NCBI GenBank assembly: GCA_020720345.1
Contig: DYOT01000053.1
Location: 1 to 8,098, forward strand
DNA length: 8,098 nucleotides
DNA from: Candidatus Caenarcanum sp.
Lineage (GTDB): Bacteria; Cyanobacteriota; Vampirovibrionia; Gastranaerophilales; UBA9971
Direction of reading: 5' to 3'
The position numbers and the translations under genes are program-made. How positions within the stretch are numbered: the stretch's first letter is position 1; each line of letters starts with the position of its first letter. Shown piece after piece: positions 6,982 to 8,098 of this stretch. The notes beneath the pieces were generated by a model. The model worked only from the letters and a program-made list of their open reading frames with translations. It searched no databases and was not told where the DNA came from.

Positions 6982-7010
6982 ATGACAGTAGAAAATTTTA
7001 GTGCTATCAT
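6982..7010 (+). promoter_or_regulatory. Sigma-70-type promoter for ilvC
   Basis: ATGACA (6982-6987, five of six matches to the -35 consensus) is followed at exactly 17 bp by TATCAT (7005-7010, five of six to the -10). TGC directly before it makes an extended -10. Transcription would start near 7017, leaving a leader of about 26 nt with the ilvC ribosome site. This suggests ilvC is transcribed independently of the phosphoesterase gene just upstream. No operator or riboswitch fits in this leader. Confidence 0.65.
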
Positions 7011-7027
7011 CAGACAGAAATAAAGTA

Positions 7028-7034
7028 AAAGGAG
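7028..7034 (+). promoter_or_regulatory. Ribosome binding site that fixes the ilvC start
   Basis: AAAGGAG lies eight bases before the ATG at 7043. The reading frame stays open upstream to an ATG-less or unlikely start near 7001, which would overlap the predicted promoter and has no comparable Shine-Dalgarno. The 7043 start is therefore preferred. Confidence 0.85.
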
Positions 7035-7042
7035 ATAATAAT

Positions 7043-8077
7043 ATGTCAAAAGTGTTGGATATGAAAGTATATTATGACAAAGATATTGATACAAGCCCTA
7101 TTTTAACAAAAAAAGTTGTTATTTTGGGTTATGGAAGTCAGGGGCACGCCCATGCGCTAAATCTTAAAGAATCTGGAGTAAATGTAAAAGTTGCACTTAG
7201 AGAAGGTTCAAAAACCTGTGAAAGAGTACAAAAAGCTGGATTAGAATGTATTTCTTTTGAAGAAGCAGTTCAATGGGCTGATGTTGTTATGAACCTCCTT
7301 CCTGATACAGTACATAAAGAAGTTTATGACAAATATATCGCCCCAAACATTAAATCTGGCATGTATTTAGGGTTTGCTCACGGTTTTAGTATTCACTATA
7401 ACGAAATCATTCCTCCTGCTGATGTAAATACATTTATAGTTGCGCCAAAAGGTCCGGGTCATCTTGTAAGATCCGAATATAAAACAGGCAGAGGAGTTCC
7501 TTCACTTGTTGCAGTTGGACAAAATCCTTCAGGAGATACTCTTGAAGTTTCTCTTGCGTATGCAAAATGCAATGGTGCAGGGACAGCCGGAATTATTGAA
7601 ACAACTTTCAAAAATGAAACAGAAACTGATCTTTTTGGAGAACAGGCGGTTCTTTGCGGTGGAACTTCCGCATTAATCAAAGCCGGATTTGAAACCCTTG
7701 TTGAAGCCGGATATCCTCCCGAAATGGCTTATTTTGAGTGTCTTCATGAATTAAAGCTTATTGTTGATCTTATTTATTACGGCGGAATTAGCGATATGAG
7801 ATATTCAATAAGCGATACCGCAAAATATGGCGATGTAACACGTGGTCCAAGATTAGTTACAAGTGAAACAAAGGCTGAAATGAAGAAAATTCTTGAAGAA
7901 ATTCAGAATGGTAAATTTGCTAAAGAATGGATTGAAGAAAACAGAAAAGGTCAGCCTAATCTTAAAATGATGCTTGAAGAAGACAGAGACCACGAAATTG
8001 AAGTAGTAGGAAGAAAACTTCGCGGAATGATGAGTTGGATTAAAGACGCCCAGCTTATAAGTTCTGACGAAAGATAA
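7043..8077 (+). CDS. ilvC: Ketol-acid reductoisomerase, class I (short form)
   Basis: This cytoplasmic, Mg-dependent enzyme isomerises and reduces 2-acetolactate or 2-aceto-2-hydroxybutanoate to the dihydroxy acids that IlvD dehydrates, the second common step of valine/isoleucine synthesis. The 344-residue length matches the class I form. The N-terminal Rossmann domain carries GYGSQGHAHALN (29-40) and the cofactor loop ALREGSKT (51-58), whose Ser/Lys/Thr residues are compatible with NADPH, though preference cannot be settled by eye. Also seen are FAHGF with H113 and APKGPGH with K136. The C-terminal helical domain has the metal ligands D196 and E200 in TDLFGEQ, then E232 and E236 in FECLHELKLI, and YSISDTAKYGD (254-264). 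No expected residue is missing. It has its own promoter, and a strong ribosome site 13 bp after its stop shows another gene follows closely, probably in the same transcript. Confidence 0.97.
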   Translation: MSKVLDMKVYYDKDIDTSPILTKKVVILGYGSQGHAHALNLKESGVNVKVALREGSKTCERVQKAGLECISFEEAVQWADVVMNLLPDTVHKEVYDKYIAPNIKSGMYLGFAHGFSIHYNEIIPPADVNTFIVAPKGPGHLVRSEYKTGRGVPSLVAVGQNPSGDTLEVSLAYAKCNGAGTAGIIETTFKNETETDLFGEQAVLCGGTSALIKAGFETLVEAGYPPEMAYFECLHELKLIVDLIYYGGISDMRYSISDTAKYGDVTRGPRLVTSETKAEMKKILEEIQNGKFAKEWIEENRKGQPNLKMMLEEDRDHEIEVVGRKLRGMMSWIKDAQLISSDER

Positions 8078-8090
8078 AGTGTTAAGAGAA

Positions 8091-8097
8091 AAGGAGG
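8091..8097 (+). promoter_or_regulatory. Ribosome binding site of the next, unseen gene
   Basis: AAGGAGG, a near-perfect Shine-Dalgarno, lies 13 bp after the ilvC stop and one base from the window end. No terminator separates it from ilvC, so the next plus-strand gene is probably co-transcribed. Its identity cannot be known; another branched-chain amino acid gene would be a natural guess. Confidence 0.7.
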
Positions 8098-8098
8098 C

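Noticed and set aside
6971..7000. TAAATTTC and GAAAATTTTA flanking a loop as a terminator for the phosphoesterase gene
   Set aside because: The stem is AT-only, imperfect and lacks a T-run. It overlaps the ilvC promoter region and is too weak to call.
1..8098. tRNA, rRNA, CRISPR arrays, insertion sequences with transposase, phage genes
   Set aside because: No cloverleaf-like stretch, spaced direct repeats, transposase or integrase motifs were seen in any intergenic gap or frame.

Overview
This is an AT-rich window (GC roughly in the mid-30s percent by eye) from a bacterium with ordinary Shine-Dalgarno-led genes. It holds five complete protein genes and one gene cut by the left edge. The predicted secreted D,D-carboxypeptidase and secreted metallophosphoesterase suggest a cell with a peptidoglycan wall and an extracytoplasmic compartment. 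The short-type S-adenosylhomocysteinase, class I ketol-acid reductoisomerase, low GC and the dispersed-repeat style between genes would fit an uncultured lineage such as the Melainabacteria/Gastranaerophilales. That placement is a guess and nothing in the window proves it.

Layout from left to right. (1) Positions 1-878, plus strand: the C-terminal two-thirds or so of S-adenosylhomocysteinase (ahcY), followed by a strong palindromic terminator at 901-929 that it shares with a convergent gene. (2) Positions 938-4125, minus strand: a likely two-gene unit. The upstream gene encodes an unrecognised 601-residue membrane protein. After 26 bp comes a PBP4-type D-Ala-D-Ala carboxypeptidase (dacB family). 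(3) Positions 4126-4313: a divergent intergenic region with a perfect 21-bp inverted repeat (4190-4236) and an extended -10 promoter for ilvD. (4) Positions 4314-5972, plus strand: dihydroxy-acid dehydratase (ilvD). (5) Positions 5973-6142: a non-coding gap holding a MITE-like element of about 121 bp with 12-bp terminal inverted repeats and two GC-rich internal repeat modules. (6) Positions 6143-6973, plus strand: an exported calcineurin-like metallophosphoesterase. (7) Positions 7043-8077, plus strand: ketol-acid reductoisomerase (ilvC) with its own good promoter. A strong Shine-Dalgarno sequence at the very end of the window announces another plus-strand gene.

IlvC and IlvD catalyse successive steps of valine/isoleucine synthesis (IlvC product is the IlvD substrate). 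They sit near each other but are separated by the metallophosphoesterase and the repeat element, so they are probably not one simple transcript. AhcY belongs to the methyl cycle and is not obviously connected to the others. The least explained item is the 601-residue protein: on inspection it is three copies of a module of about 195-200 residues, each a charged helical head, two membrane segments and a conserved tail. I do not recognise this architecture.
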